From contig QKYT01000362.1 of the NCBI GenBank assembly GCA_003550305.1, forward strand, positions 26,192 to 90,191: a DNA stretch of 64,000 nucleotides, written 5' to 3'. This DNA comes from Glomus cerebriforme. Its lineage: Eukaryota; Glomeromycota; Glomeromycetes; Glomerales; Glomeraceae. The position numbers and the translations under genes are program-made. Shown here one piece after another: positions 29,559 to 43,095 of the stretch (its first letter is position 1; the number at the start of each line of letters is the position of its first letter). The notes under the pieces were generated by a model. The model saw only the letters and a program-made list of their open reading frames with translations. It made no database searches and had not been told where the DNA came from.

Positions 29559-30881
29559 CATACAAAGACACTAATTGTCTCAAAATTGAAAGAGACAAAA
29601 TTCGCAAAAACAACAAAATTTGGACAAAAATTATTTAAAAGTAAAATATTACAAAGGAAAAACTTCAAGAAGCACTAGGATATTTAAGAGGAAACTGAGT
29701 ATTTAAGTGAAACGCATAATATTTATTAAGTAAGGAAACTAAGTTTCCTTACAAAAAAAATGAGGAACGGTACTATGTTTTTTTGTAAAATTTATGAGCA
29801 GAGGAGTAACGGAAAAGAAGTTTTTTTACAGTACTATGATATTACAATATAAATTTTTTTTTTTGAAAACAAGCTGACTAAGCAAATGCTTTATTGATCA
29901 AACTATAAGGCCATTTTACAGACCCATAAAGAATACAATAAAAAAAGCTATGCAGAGAATAAGATCTCATACTAAAAGTAGAAAAATCCTAACTTGTTGC
30001 ACTTATGCAATATAAGTTCTCAGAGTGTGGTTAGGACATCCAGGCTGCCTTAGATAAGTTTTACTCTGGATCAACCCTATACCCCAGTATCAGAAATCAA
30101 ATAAAAATCTTCAACCAGTTTTACCGTATCTCTTTGTCAATTGAAATGTCCTACGTCCAGTTTATCTGAATCTTCCTACAATCTCCTGGGTCTTTAAACT
30201 AGCATGAAACATTAATGAGGTTATAGAACTCAGCTGCTAGTACCAAGTTTCAGAACATAGAATATCTGCGATTACACACTCAAGTCTTCTAACTAGCTAG
30301 ATATGTTATAATAGCTTCTTACTATTGTAATAAAATTTATAGAAGCTGGCTGCTAGTATCAACCTCCAGGAAGAAAAACCTACCTAATTAACTAGAACTA
30401 GAATACAAAAAAGAACCTAAGTTAATCCTATCTCTATTCCTCTACCCACTTTCACCAATATCAAGTCGCCCTAACAGATACTTCAGATAAATCAAGTCGA
30501 CTGCTAATACTGTTTTGTCTGAAGGCCATTACTTAGTATCTTTCCTCCTCCTCTGCTCCAGTAGTGGTTCTCCAAAATAGGCCAATTTCTCATGGTACCA
30601 CCAGACATTCTCCTGAGAATCGAGTCAACTACTTACCAAAGAATGAATTCATTTTTTGACTATGACCATCTAGCTTGTCCCTATCAAAGAATTTTTATCC
30701 TTGATATATAGTGCCCAGCAACAAGTTACCGGTCACCTATAAATTAAGATAATTATTTTACAAATATATTCTCATGTAAACATTTTTTTTGATAATTAAC
30801 TTACTTTTTATAGTATAAGTAAAGTTGATCATCAAGTTAAAATGTATCTTCATTAAAAATTATATGAAATTTTAATAAAAA
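29559..30881. repeat. Poly-T-bordered stretch, possible minus-strand retroelement tail
   Basis: An 11-T run at 29854-29864 begins a stretch to about 30740 with more even base composition than its surroundings and no long ORF. On the minus strand it would end in poly(A), as a non-LTR element or processed copy would. No tRNA-like promoter or coding domain was found, so the assignment is weak. The rest is AT-rich spacer. Confidence 0.3.
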
Positions 30882-32660
30882 TTGATCACTATATTTCAGG
30901 TTATATCAGAAAAATTAGCATTTGCAATAGTTTATAGCGACCTTTTCTTAAACGTAACTAATATTTATGATAGACAGATCAAACATCACGCGAATATGTT
31001 ATTATATAAATTAAATAATCAAGAAGAAATGGGAATCAGTACAAGAATTAGACTAGACCAGATAAAGAAAAAAGAAATGATTTTTGGATGTGTATTAGAA
31101 AATATTAACGTTATAACACGAAGAACGGATGATATTATAATCAGAAGTATACAACTTTTAGACGAAAACAATTTTAGAATGTGTAATCATTTAAGAATAG
31201 AATGATATTAGAAATTAATAATTTATGGGAAAAATTTAATAAAATAGGGATAACTATAGAAAAGGAAATGTTAAGTAAATATTATAATGACAAAGAAGAA
31301 GATTATATATATGAAATTGAACGAATGAAAATTAATGATAATAAGGCGTGCTTAATATGGAGTAAAATTATAAAAGAAAAGAAAGTAGTNTTAATTAAAA
31401 TAGAAGTTAATGATATTNATATGGAAAGAAATTTTATATTAATGTTAATCATAATTGGAATGACAGCGATAAANAANGAAACAATTANTATAAAATCGGT
31501 AGAAGGGAAAAATATTTATAATATTATGGAAAAAATGAACAACGTGAAATTAAAAATAGTAAAANGGAAAAGTTGGAAAATTAGGAACATAAATTATATA
31601 GAAAGATTGTTAAATATTACGGAGAGTAAAAATATTTTTTGGAGAATAGAAGAAAGTGGAAAAATAAGAAAAGAAAAGATAGATGAAACNANCAATGATT
31701 TTAATTATGAGATAATAGATATATATGAAATAGAAGAATTATTACCAATTAATAGATATAGTTTATANTGGAAAAGAAATTTAATCAATAATAACATAAG
31801 GGATACGGTCAAAAAATGCAACAAATTAAAGTATATAGCGGAATGGTTAACGTTAAAAATTAACAAAAATTTATTATTGAACATTAATAATAATGAAATT
31901 AATTGGGGAAAAACATTTGAAAATATAAAAAACATAAAAGAAGGAGGATCATTAATAACGTCAGATAAAGACAAAAGAGATAGAATTTATAATATTAAAA
32001 ATCTAATGGAACAATTACCGACTTATACAATCATGGAAAAAAGAAATAATGATATATATGAAGCTAAATGTCCTAGATGCAGAAAAGAAGACGAAACATG
32101 GACACANATNTGGACATGTGAAAAAAATGAAGTAAATATACTACAAATTATTAAAGAGGAAATTAATAATCAAATAACGAAATTAAATGAAGAAAATATA
32201 ATTGTTAATAAAGAAAAATGGAATAACATAATAATCGAAGTACTCACAAGAAGATCAAATTACGTTAAAGACGGGTACATCTTTCATGAAATAATAAAGG
32301 GTATATTTAATAATAACCTTTATAAAATAGCAAAAGAAAAACAAATTATTGAAACAATGGAACAATTAATTCTAAATATAGGCTCTAAAGCGAAAGAATT
32401 GATATGGAAAAATAGATGCTCTCAAGTAACAGAAATAGAAAAAAAAAGAGGTCTAACAAGAATGGATAAACGTAAATCAAAATCAAATAATATAAAGGAC
32501 AGAGGAAAAGAAAAAATTATTGATAGAAAAATCAGAAAAAATTAACATGATTATACAATTAACAAATAGATGGATAGGATCAATGATAGAATCAAAAAAC
32601 AATTATTATTATAAAGACATTTGGTACAACGAATCAATTAGTGATATAATCAATAGATAG
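30882..32660 (+). mobile_element. 3' part of a LINE-like element (post-RT region with zinc knuckle)
   Basis: The first frame (30882-31205) reads YDRQIKHHANMLLYKLNNQE and overlaps the next frame at ATGA, indicating a frameshift. The long frame 31202-32545 (447 codons) is Ile/Asn/Lys-rich and contains CPRCRKEDETW-x-x-x-WTCEKNE, the C-x2-C...W/H-x-C zinc-binding motif found after the reverse transcriptase in several non-LTR retrotransposons. A third frame carries the end (LTNRWIGSMIESKNNYYYKD) to TAG 32658-32660. The reverse transcriptase itself is missing, so this is a 5'-truncated copy, the usual state of LINE insertions. Ambiguous bases cluster here. A short (AAAAT)n tract near 32750-32770 may be the tail. 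Confidence 0.6.
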
Positions 32661-32773
32661 AATTACGATAGGGTAATATTATATATCTTTATAATGTAAT
32701 TTCATAATTTACATATAATTATACTTATATAATTACATCGTAAATGTATAAAAATAAAATAAAATAAAATAAA

Positions 32774-32954
32774 TTACAAGAGTTGGTATTATTTAAATAG
32801 AAGGAGTTGGTAATAAAAAAATACGAATCTGTCTAATAATAAAAAAAGAAATTGCCAATTTAGGCAAAAATCTGCNNCATGCAGTAATTTTAAAATACAA
32901 GAGTTAGTATTATTTAAATAGCGGGAGTTGGTAATAAAAAAATACGAATCTGTC
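32774..32954 (+). repeat. 60-bp direct repeat pair downstream of the LINE-like element
   Basis: ACAAGAGTTGGTATTATTTA...GGAGTTGGTAATAAAAAAATACGAATCTGTC occurs at about 32774-32832 and again at about 32896-32954. The spacing of about 122 bp is consistent with a terminal tandem duplication of the element's 3' UTR. Confidence 0.75.
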
Positions 32955-33167
32955 CATATCGGCGCGCCATAATTTTTCCGTAATTATTCGCTACACCGCA
33001 AAAAACGTAAAAAACGTGTAAAAAAGTATATTAAGAAATATGTTACGCCATTAGGTTTCACAATCAAAAGTATCGATCTTTTTATAAATATTCGTTAACT
33101 ATTTCTTTCTTTCTTATCTCATTTAACTACTGTGAAAGTCAAAATAATAAAACATAGACCATACAAA

Positions 33168-33943
33168 ATGTCGATGAAAGGAACCTCGAAAGTAAAAGAA
33201 GTAAAAAGAGTGGAAAGTAGGTTGATTGTTTTTGTTTTTATCGTTTGTGATAAAGTGACCTGAAAAGTTTTATTTTCTGACTTTTAGCTAAAGTGAATTA
33301 TACCAAAGTCTGGGTCTTAACGATATTTTTTTCAAGGTATAAAGACTGTGATGATTCAAATGTCTCTCGCAGCTTTGTCTCCAAGAAACTTGCTCTTGAA
33401 GCAATGCAAAGAGAAGCACGGCGTCTATATAAAAATTCAGATATTATCCAAGAGGCTCATGACAAATATTTTAACGAGCACGAAATGGAAATACACTTTG
33501 GAGAAAATCCTGAAGGATCGGATTATAGGAGAGAGTTTGGTTACTGTAAGGTTGAACCCAACAAACTAGAAAACGGAGATGATGTGCCAGAAAGTACAGA
33601 TGAGAGCGAAAATGGCTTAATCTGGGTATTAACGGTATTTTTCTCACGGTATAAAGATTGTGATGATTCGAATAATTCTTACAGTTTTTCCTCCAAGAAA
33701 CTTGCTCGCAGAGCAATGAAAAGAGAAGCACGGCGTTTATATAAAGGTTCAAATATCATCCAAGGAGCTAGGGACAAATATTTTGATGAATACGAAATGG
33801 AGATACACTTTGGAGAAAACCCTGAAGGATCGGATTATAGGAGAGAGTTTGGTTACTGTAAAGTTGAATCCAACAAACTGGAAACCCAAGAAAGTGGGGA
33901 TGATGTGCCAGAAAGTACAGATGAGAGCGAAGATGAATATTGA
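33168..33943 (+). CDS. Acidic protein made of two near-identical ~100-residue domains
   Basis: Exon 1 is 33168-33216, the intron 33217-33287 (GTAGGT...TTTTAG) and exon 2 33288-33943, giving about 234 residues. After a basic start (MSMKGTSKVKEVKRVE) the same domain appears twice: VWVLTIFFSRYKDCDDSN... and IWVLTVFFSRYKDCDDSN.... Each continues with SKKLA-x-x-AM-x-REARRLYK, EMEIHFGENPEGSDYRREFG and an acidic DDVPESTDESE tail. The two halves are very similar at the DNA level, so the duplication is recent. There is no signal peptide or membrane segment. No named family is recognised; the intact, spliced frame argues for a real gene. Confidence 0.65.
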
Positions 33944-35343
33944 AAAATAAAATAAGGTATGAATGGTCATTTTCCAGTTCACGATCTTATGCTACGACCA
34001 CATTAATTAATTTTACTTTTAATATAGATACATATGACTATACAGTTGCTCATCAATTATCAAATTTCTTTATATTTCACTTTTCATAATATGAATTCTT
34101 TGTGACTGATATATTTTATACGATAAATATATTATATAACAAAATATTAAAGAAGAAAATGTATTAATCTTCAAATAAAATTGATTGAAATTGTGAATTG
34201 CACATAACAGCATATTATCTATTTATTAAGTTGTATCCCATTATAAAGAATACCGCGTTGTCAATTTTTAAAATGAAAATTTTCTTTTCGCAATAGCTCT
34301 ACACAAAATATTCTATCTCTATCAAATGATATTTATTGCTTCCAATATGTGAAATAAATTTTTCATTGAAAAGGGAGCTAGAATTGTAATACTACAATGA
34401 GATTTTTTTTTAAATTATGTTGCAATTGTTAGATTATTACTAAACCATCGTCGAAAATAAATAACGGGACAAATTAAAGATTGGCGGCTGAATATCATTA
34501 AAATGGGGGATTGATATTGCTGCATACAAAAAAAAAATGAATTTACGCCGATAAATAAAAAAAAAATTCTACTCCCTAGGCAGATTGGAATTATAAAACT
34601 ATATGAAAGCAAACCAAAATGACAAAAAAAAATCAACAATTTTTAATCCGTGCTTAAATTGTTTAAAATATTTTTTATGAATCTAAACACATAGGTTAAT
34701 AAAAATCCGTATATGGGATATATATATTTTTTTATTTTCGCTTAATAAAAAAAATTGGATTGTCTTACATTTTTACGAAAAAAAAGATGAGAGAATAACG
34801 AGACAATCCTGATTGTATAGAATACAAAAATAAATAAATTATAGAAATCTAAATCAATAGTGTAATTTTCAACTCATAATTTAATATATTCGATTGGTGT
34901 TTAACGCCGCCTAGAAATATGCATTATAATCTATCGATCAACTAAATGAAAGGATTTGAGAAAGTTTCGTAAATTTGCTATATTTTAAGTGATTTTATTT
35001 TTAATCTCGTTATAATTTTATATTTGTAGTTTGATAAACGCACCAATCCTAATAATATTGAATGGACATCGGTCTTAGACCGAATTTAATTTTCCGATTT
35101 GTGTAATATAAAACCTGTGTTCATGTGTTACACATTTACCAGTGGCTAAAAATTTGCCGATCATTGGTTATAAGTTAAACTAGAAAAATCACATTTCCAT
35201 TTACCAGAAATTGTGTATTTGGAATTCGAATTCTTTTTAGCGATCAAATTTATTATAGAAAAAAAAATATATTTAAACAATTTTCTTAAACAAAAAAAAA
35301 ACCAATTTTTTAGGATAAAATATAATTAGTAACGTTATTAATT
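33944..35343. other. AT-rich intergenic region
   Basis: No gene is seen on either strand. It contains long A and T runs and a short pyrimidine- and A-rich leader before the kinase ATG at 35344. Confidence 0.5.
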
Positions 35344-37214
35344 ATGGATCAATTATTGGACAATACACCTTCTGGTCAATTGGTACTGGCCATAGTTAAA
35401 CCAAAACGCAGAAGAAAAATATATAAGTATCGTGAACCAAAGAAATATAAGAAATGTAATGAATGTAATAAAAAAAGAAAATATTCAGACGAAAGTAATC
35501 AAATTTGTCACTTTTGTTATAAAACAAAGCTGTTATATAAACAAAACCAAAGCGGAAACAAAATTATTGATGATTTTATTAGATATACACAAATTAATCT
35601 TGTTGGTGGAGGAGGAAAAATGGAGGTTGTTCCGTATGATGAATTCATAAATGTAGAATTTATTGCTGAAGGCGGATTTAGCAAAATTTATAAAGCTATT
35701 TGGATTGATGGTCCAATTTCCTTAGGGAGCGATAAAAATTATTATCGTCATCCTAATCATCAAGTTGTTCTCAAAAAACTTAATAATTCTAAAAACATCA
35801 CATCTAAGGAGCTGAATGAGGTCAGTATTTAAAATATTAATATTCTATATTAGTTTAATAAATCTTAAATTAATAAACTTACTTTATTTTTAGCTTAAGA
35901 TATTTTATGAATTTTCTTCGAAATGGAAAGATGATGAGATTCCTTTTAATCGAATTAGTGAATATTTCGGAATTACTCAAGATCCTAATTCTCATGATAT
36001 TATAATTATTATGGAATATTATGAAATAGGTGATTTGGCACATTTTATAACTAAAGATTTTTATAATTTTAGTTGGAATGATAAGCTGGACAGCTTATGT
36101 ATGATAATATTGGGACTTATTAATATACATGATGTAAATATATTTCATAGAGATTTTCATAGTGGAAATATCTTCTTTGATAATGATTGTATTAATCCAT
36201 ATATAGGTGATTTGGGTATAAGTAAATCTGCAATTGAATCTACAAATGATAATAATGAGAATTATGGAATTATTCCTTATATGGCTCCTGAGATTTTTCA
36301 GGGACAAAAATATACAAAAGCTTCAGATATATATAGTTTTGGAATGATTATGTGGGAGTTTATGACAGGTAGAAGACCTTTTTGGAATCGAGACCATGAT
36401 ACCGATCTGATTATTGAAATATGTGATGGTTTACGACCACCAATTGTTACAAATGCACCTAAAGGTTATATTAAATTGATGAAAGAATGTTGGCATTCTG
36501 ATCCAATGAAAAGACCCACTGCCGTTGATATAAATACCAAGTTTGCTCAAATGGAACCTAAGGAAAAGAAAAATCCAACTAAAATTATACCATCATCAGA
36601 TATTGGACCTGTTCCAATAAATCATCCAGGTGCCATTTATAAGAGTAGACCTTTAAGTGATATGATTCAATCTGTAATATCTTCAAGATACTCAAGAAGT
36701 CAATCTATTAATTTAGAAACTGGTAAAATTATCTTGTTACATAATATTAAAACCTTTATCCATAATGATTACATTATTTTACAATTATTTAGATCCAATT
36801 AATTATTATCCGAAAAATAACATATCTACTGATGGTAATTAATTATTTAATACTTAGTGGCTTTTATGTTTGTAGTTTTGTTATTAATGTTATTTTTTTT
36901 AAAAAAAGATAAAGAAAAGGTTGAAGATAATTTAGATAATTTAATTGAAGACAATAATGATAATGGTATGGTGAAAATTGAATTTTATTTAAAGAATAAG
37001 CATTACATATTAATTAAAATATTTTTAGGTCAAAATATTAAAAGAAAAAAATCATCTGAAAATGAAAATAATGGTAAATAAATCATTACATTTTAAATAA
37101 ATTATTTGCTTTTGCTTTTTATAATTTAATTTAAATATTTATGTTTCTTTAGATTATATTACAAAAGAAATTGATTTTGAATTAGATATTAATTTGAGTT
37201 TTGACCATCTTTAA
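35344..37214 (+). CDS. Protein kinase with N-terminal CxxC...CxxC module
   Basis: Exon 1 (35344-35820) holds a basic N-terminus and CNECNKKRKYSDESNQICHFC, a four-Cys zinc-ribbon-like module, then the glycine loop AEGGFSKIYKA and the VVLKK lysine. After an intron at 35821-35893, exon 2 carries the HRD loop (IFHRDFHSGNIFFDN), the DFG equivalent as GDLGIS, MAPEIFQGQKYTKASDIYSF and the C-lobe through WHSDPMKRPTA. The layout matches the large tyrosine-kinase-like family of Rhizophagus. Unspliced, it ends at 36802. A better end uses GTAAAA at 36723 and later exons to about 36965, 37029-37073 and 37153-37214, which join in frame and give a Lys/Glu/Asn-rich tail ending FELDINLSFDHL. Splicing of the tail is inferred; the first tail acceptor is ambiguous. 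Confidence 0.85.
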
Positions 37215-40200
37215 ATAATAATGGTAAATATTATAAATAATTAATTCTTTTTTTTTTTTTATTATATTCTAACTTAAGGAGTTTGATATTGATATTTACA
37301 TCATAGATTCTTGCTTTTTGAAGGTTATTTTACTCATTGTTAAGGCCGTTTCAATTTAGTTGTTTGTTTTTTCATCTTTATTGTTTAATTAAAATAAACC
37401 GTGATTGCCATATTTTTGTCCAATATTTCAATTTTTTTTTTTAATTACCAAAATCCTTTTTTATGTTCCTTTATACTACACCTTTACTGATCTTTGAAAA
37501 ATAGTAACAAATAATTCTTTAGATCAGATTAGAAGGTTTAAAAATCAATCATATAAAGTAAAATGACGCACAATTGTTTAGTAAGTTTTCGCATTATAAT
37601 CAAATTAAATATTTTATAATGGAATAAGAGCTTTTTTTGGACACATTTATTTTATTTTTATTACCATGTCATGCAAATAATGAGCGATATGTTAAATATA
37701 AGTGAAATCTCCAATTTAATCTTTTAACATCATGAAAGAGGAAATTATCCTATAATGTATTTATTTTCAATAGAATAAATGTGAGTGTAAAGAAAAAATC
37801 ATTCGACCTATTCAAATAATCCTTAGTCTAAAAATTTTGTTCCTAGAAATTCGATGAATAATCCAAACTATTTATAATGTCATTTAGTCATAAAGCATTA
37901 TAATACTGTATGACATTATAAATACGTTGTGTTTATTTTTTTTTATATCAAAATTTCTCAAAAGCAAACGTAAAATCTTATTATTTATGATATTATCTAT
38001 CAACCTATTTAGGAAAATAAATGGTTTCTATAAAGCTTTTAAACCCACATAAAATACATATATTTTGTATTAATTTACATTTAATATTAAATTTATTAAA
38101 AGTATTTTCTTGTAAGAAACCTTTAATTTCTTTATCTTGACTGTTCTATGATTTTTTAATTTCCTACTGTACAATGGTGTGCGAAAAATTACTTGTTGAT
38201 TTAACACACAGTTGTTGAATGGTAACTTCTTGACTTTTTGGAGCAGTATAATAAAATGGTTTCTTATTACGAATATATAACTACCTCCTGATAGTGTATT
38301 ACGCCAATTATACTTGTATTAATTGTGAAGAAACGTTCCTATGGAACTGATGGTTAATGATTTAGAATTATCTCTTTAAAATCCTGGGTTAATGATTCCT
38401 TTTACTTTTAAGTAGTGGATATAATTTTTTTATTTCATATAATATTTTTCTTCGATTCGTAAACTACGTGTAATTGTTAATATTTCTAAGATGAGAAATT
38501 TTTAATATCCCTCTTGAGCTTAAACGTCTTGAACCTCTAAAGTCTTTGTTTTTACATGATATTATATATTTTCATTAATTAATATATGAGATCCGCGATC
38601 TTCAAAGACTAACTCTTTACATACATCTGTAATTAAATATACAGGAGACTAAGTCATCGATTGCGAACTAATATGTCAACTAACCTGTAAGTATCATGGG
38701 AGACTAGCTAAGTTATCATATGTGAGCTGATATTTTAATAATGAGGAAAAATCAAAGGAAAAAATAATTTTATTAATTAACAAAAAATGAGAAAACAAAA
38801 TTTATAAAGTAGGAAAAGTAGGCGTAATGATCATATTAGACCTTTTAAATAGTAAAGATAAAAGGTATCTAAGGATTGTGCAAATATACAATCTGTGTGA
38901 CAACAAAAAGCAACAATCGAAATTAGGAATGAAGAATTGATGAAGACTAAGTGATGAGGGATTTCAACAAGCATCAAGATAAATACATAAATACATAAAA
39001 AAAATGGAAAGAATAAATTAAAGAAAAAAAGTATATAAACAAAGAAATGTATACTGGCAGAAAAAAAGAAAAATGTCAGGAATTATTTACTAAATTAAAA
39101 AAATGAAAGCAATAATAATAGGCCTGGAAAACTGAAACAATATTGCAGATTTCTAATAGAAAAGTTAGTAAATTAACGATTTATTAAGATAGAATAGATT
39201 AGACTATTAGAGACATTTAATTAAATTTGTAATCAAATGAATGACTAATAAAGCATTTATTTATTGTATTTTATAAAATAACTTTATAAAAAAAAATGAA
39301 AAAATGAATCTTGTTGATGTTTATTTGTGTTCTCCGAGGCTTGAACCGTTACCCATCAATCGTATATCATTGGGTCATGATAACTTGTTGAAGACCGTTG
39401 GAATTTTACTATCACAGATTTTGGGCGATGAGAGTATAGTATAGAAACTTCATGTATCACCGGAATTTTGTAATTATTTTTGCGTGAACTTACGCTATTC
39501 TTGCAATAGATCGAAATGAAGATATTTTAATGTGTTGCGACAATAACATAAGTCATATAATGTTGTGATATGATACACAACTTATGTAGCTATTCTTAGC
39601 CATAATGCATGGAAAATTAATTATTGATCTTCGTAAATAAAATAAGCTGTAAGAAATTGACACAGAGGTCTTTTTATTTTATTTTTGTTTTTTTTTTTTT
39701 TTGATATATTATTTAAAATTTATTTTAAAGGACCATAAAATTAATTATTTTCTTAAAAGGATTGTTTCAATTCTTTTGATAATATGTTAGTATAATCATA
39801 TATAACCAATTAACCATTACGAATTAAAATTAGAAAATTGTTTACCTAATTATTTTTTTTTTATTTTTATTTATTTATTTTTTTTTTGAGACACAAATCA
39901 TTGTAATAAACTTTGTTGTATGACTTGCATTCATTAATTTCATTCGCTTATAATCAAATTAAATAATTATACTTAAACTTTCACATTAAATTAGCAATTG
40001 ACCATTATTATGATCAAATAACAACATCAAAAAACAGTCAAAAAGATTTACTAATTTATTTAAATTTCCATTATTGTTTCATTTTTCCAATATTTAATTA
40101 GATATAAACGAAGCGATTGAATGTTGTAATTTAGCTAATTTATTGAGAATATTGTTAATACATAAAAATATTTCTTCAGAAATTCCTTTAACAACAATGG

Positions 40201-41039
40201 TGAGTAATATATGTTGTTATAAATTTTACCGTCTTGATCCATAACGATTTAGGAAATTCAAAGGGCTTCGATTAATTTGTGAAACATTAATGATTTTATG
40301 ATAATATCATCGTATTTCAAAAACTTACCATTATTGAAAGTTTATTAGAACCTGAAAATGATCTTGCGATTGAATTACTGCAGCTCAGAATGGAATTTAT
40401 TCAGGTCTATTGGTGTATAACTGACATTGATAATGTATACGATCAGTACTAAGAAATGAAATATTACATTTATTATGCATGAATATGAAACTGTTCGAAT
40501 CTAACATTATCAATTTGAGATATTGGATTGATATAGTAGACATTGAGAATGGATTAAGATTTATGAAATGAAAATGTTTAATATTTTAAAGAGGCGCAAA
40601 TACATATCAGATATGATGACTATGCAGTGGCTGTGCAGTTGTATTATCATTTTGGCAATTGTCGCTTCATAGATTTACTTTGGATCTGGGTAGATTGATT
40701 ATAAAAAATTGTAAATGATTTTTCTTGTACTAGTTAAATTTTTGCTCCAGACTTACTGAAATTTCTTCAATAAAAACAGACTCCGAAAGGATTAATCAAT
40801 GTAAAAATAAATTTTATTTTTTAGTAGAGTTGAATAGTTATGACTTATGACAGTTAATATGATGAAATACAGGTATCATTAATTAAAATAGTAATATTAT
40901 AATACTGTACAGTATATGAGTAAAAAATCACGTAATAAATCATTATTAATTTTGCATAATCCAAATATAGAAATATGCATGATACGACTCATTATGCTTA
41001 ACATTATTAATTTTGACTCTTTTATATTCTTATTATTAA
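37215..41039. other. Gene-free AT-rich region
   Basis: No ORF with protein character is present. A roughly 60-bp imperfect tandem duplication (AGGAGACTAAGTCATC... / GGGAGACTAGCTAAG...) lies near 38643-38735. A stretch near 39000-39100 (AACAAAGAAATGTATACTGG) resembles the 3' half of the dispersed R1 repeat. Long T runs occur at 39660-39700 and 39850-39890. Confidence 0.45.
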
Positions 41040-42365
41040 ACATATAAATACTACCTTTTTTTCAATAATTTCGGGTTAATTTACATATAGTATCTTTAAT
41101 TATATTATTATCACAATTTTATTTCTCTCTTTATAATTCTTTTTAAATAAAATTACACCATCTACCTTCTAAACTCTCCTTTATCTTCCTTATACTGTAT
41201 ATGAGAACTTTCTCGTATCAGGCAAGGAAAGCCGGTCAGATAGTTGAGTATCTCCTAACTGGCTGGTTGGTTTAGATTAGAATTTCCTCTTTATTTCCTT
41301 ATATTTATATTTATGAAACAGCATTAAAGATTAAAGAGATCATCATGATGGGAAGATTTTACAACGTGAAAGAAAAAGAAGAAATACTACTTTGTGATAA
41401 AATTAGAAATACGTAACAACTTTAAGGAGATAATCAACCCATTTCGGCATGCATATTGGATTGTGAAATATTAGCTTTATTTAAGATGGAAAAAGAAGAT
41501 ATACAAAGACGGATAAAGAAATAACAATAAAGAAATATGATTCAAATATAATGGAGAAAATGTTGAAATAAAAAAAGTGGAAATGAAAGAAAAAAACAAA
41601 TGACAAGTTACAAAAATAAAAAGCAAAAGAGATGTTCTAAAAGAAGACTCTGGTGACTAAAAGGATAAGAAGAGAAATACAAATTATTGGATTTCAAAAG
41701 AATAATAAAAGAAATGAGTGGCTAATAATAACAGATAAGAAAGAAATCAAAGAACATTTTCAAGAATGATAAGACAAGAATCAAAAAAGGAACAAAATGG
41801 GACGAACAAATTGAAGAAAATATGTATATAAAGAAACTTAGAAAAAGTTGCCAGTCTCTTAATATTTTCATTTTATATGACTCCTTTTTGAAATGCTGGT
41901 AAAATTGCTTTGATTGGTATCTATTATCGATAACGCGTCATGTCCTATCATTTATCTTCATTAATGACGCATTATTAATGATTTACTAACTTGGAAAAAA
42001 GGTTGGAATAAAAGATGTAATGAGAAAGCAGAAATAGAAAGAAATAATGATATAAAAAACAGAATTAAGTATAAAACAACAAAAGAAAACATTTAAGAGT
42101 AATAGTAATAAAATAGAAAGGGTAATGAAGGAATACAAAAAAAATATAACAAAATGATAGTAGCAATATTAGCTATTAGATTTTCTCATTTTTTTTTAAT
42201 TCATTAAATGTATTTTTTATTATTATTTAGATTAAATAAAATTTACTCGAATTATGTTTTTAAATAAATATAAAATATTACAAAGAAGGTTTTTTTTTTG
42301 ATTTTTAAATTTAAGCATTTCGGCCGGATAATTTAAAAGATAATTTGTACTACTCTATAGTTAAT
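41040..42365 (+). repeat. Dispersed repeat R1, copy 1
   Basis: The head motif is at 41187-41286 (CTTATACTGTATATGAGAAC..., CAGGCAAGGAAAGCCGGTCA, TTAGATTAGAATTTC). A middle motif, AATCAACCCATTTCGGCATGC, is near 41430. The tail motif CATTTCGGCCGGATAATTTA is near 42317. The same order occurs in copies 2 and 4. No ORF is conserved, so this is a non-autonomous or structural repeat. Confidence 0.6.
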
Positions 42366-43095
42366 TAAATTAACCGGCCAGTCTTTTGGAGAAATTTTCT
42401 AATCAAAATCAATTACTATCAATTTTATAGTATCATTTATTTAAAACCAAAGGTATTCAGATATATCGATATACACTAGATATACTATAATTCATTAAAA
42501 ACTTTGATTTTTAATTCTATACATATTAATTATAATAGTTATTTTTTATTTTACTTAAAATATTTCAAAATTTACAAGAATTGAGGTTTATTAAATGTAT
42601 TTATATATCTACTTGGAGAATGGATAAAATTGACTATGAAAAGAGAAATTATTATGAGGAAGATTTATGGTTACCTAATCTTAAATTTCTTTAAGTAGAT
42701 TATCTGATGAATATAAAGAAGATTCTGATAAATTATATTCCATTTTACTTGGATGTTCTCTTTAATAGATGAGATTTAATTAAACTATTCTTTAACTCAG
42801 TTTGTAACATATCTTTTGCTATAATTTATCTGAAAGATCATATGTTTCATGTGATAAAAACAACCATTTAAATTATCATTAAAAAAATCCAAAATTTGTG
42901 AAAAGATTCAGATTACCAACTTATTTATATCCTTTCTTATCCAGAATACACTTTATAATATTGATTACACATCAGTCATATTTCACTTTATGAATCCTAC
43001 TTGATATTTTATGTGATACGATAGCAGATAGCAGAATAGATTTAATCTAAGTGAAATTAAATTACGAATACTTCATGCTATGTAAAAATCTAATT

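Noticed and set aside
39330..39430. tRNA-like B-box (GGTTCAAGCC on the minus strand)
   Set aside because: The T-arm does not pair, no matching acceptor stem or anticodon arm can be folded, so at best it is a tRNA-derived fragment.
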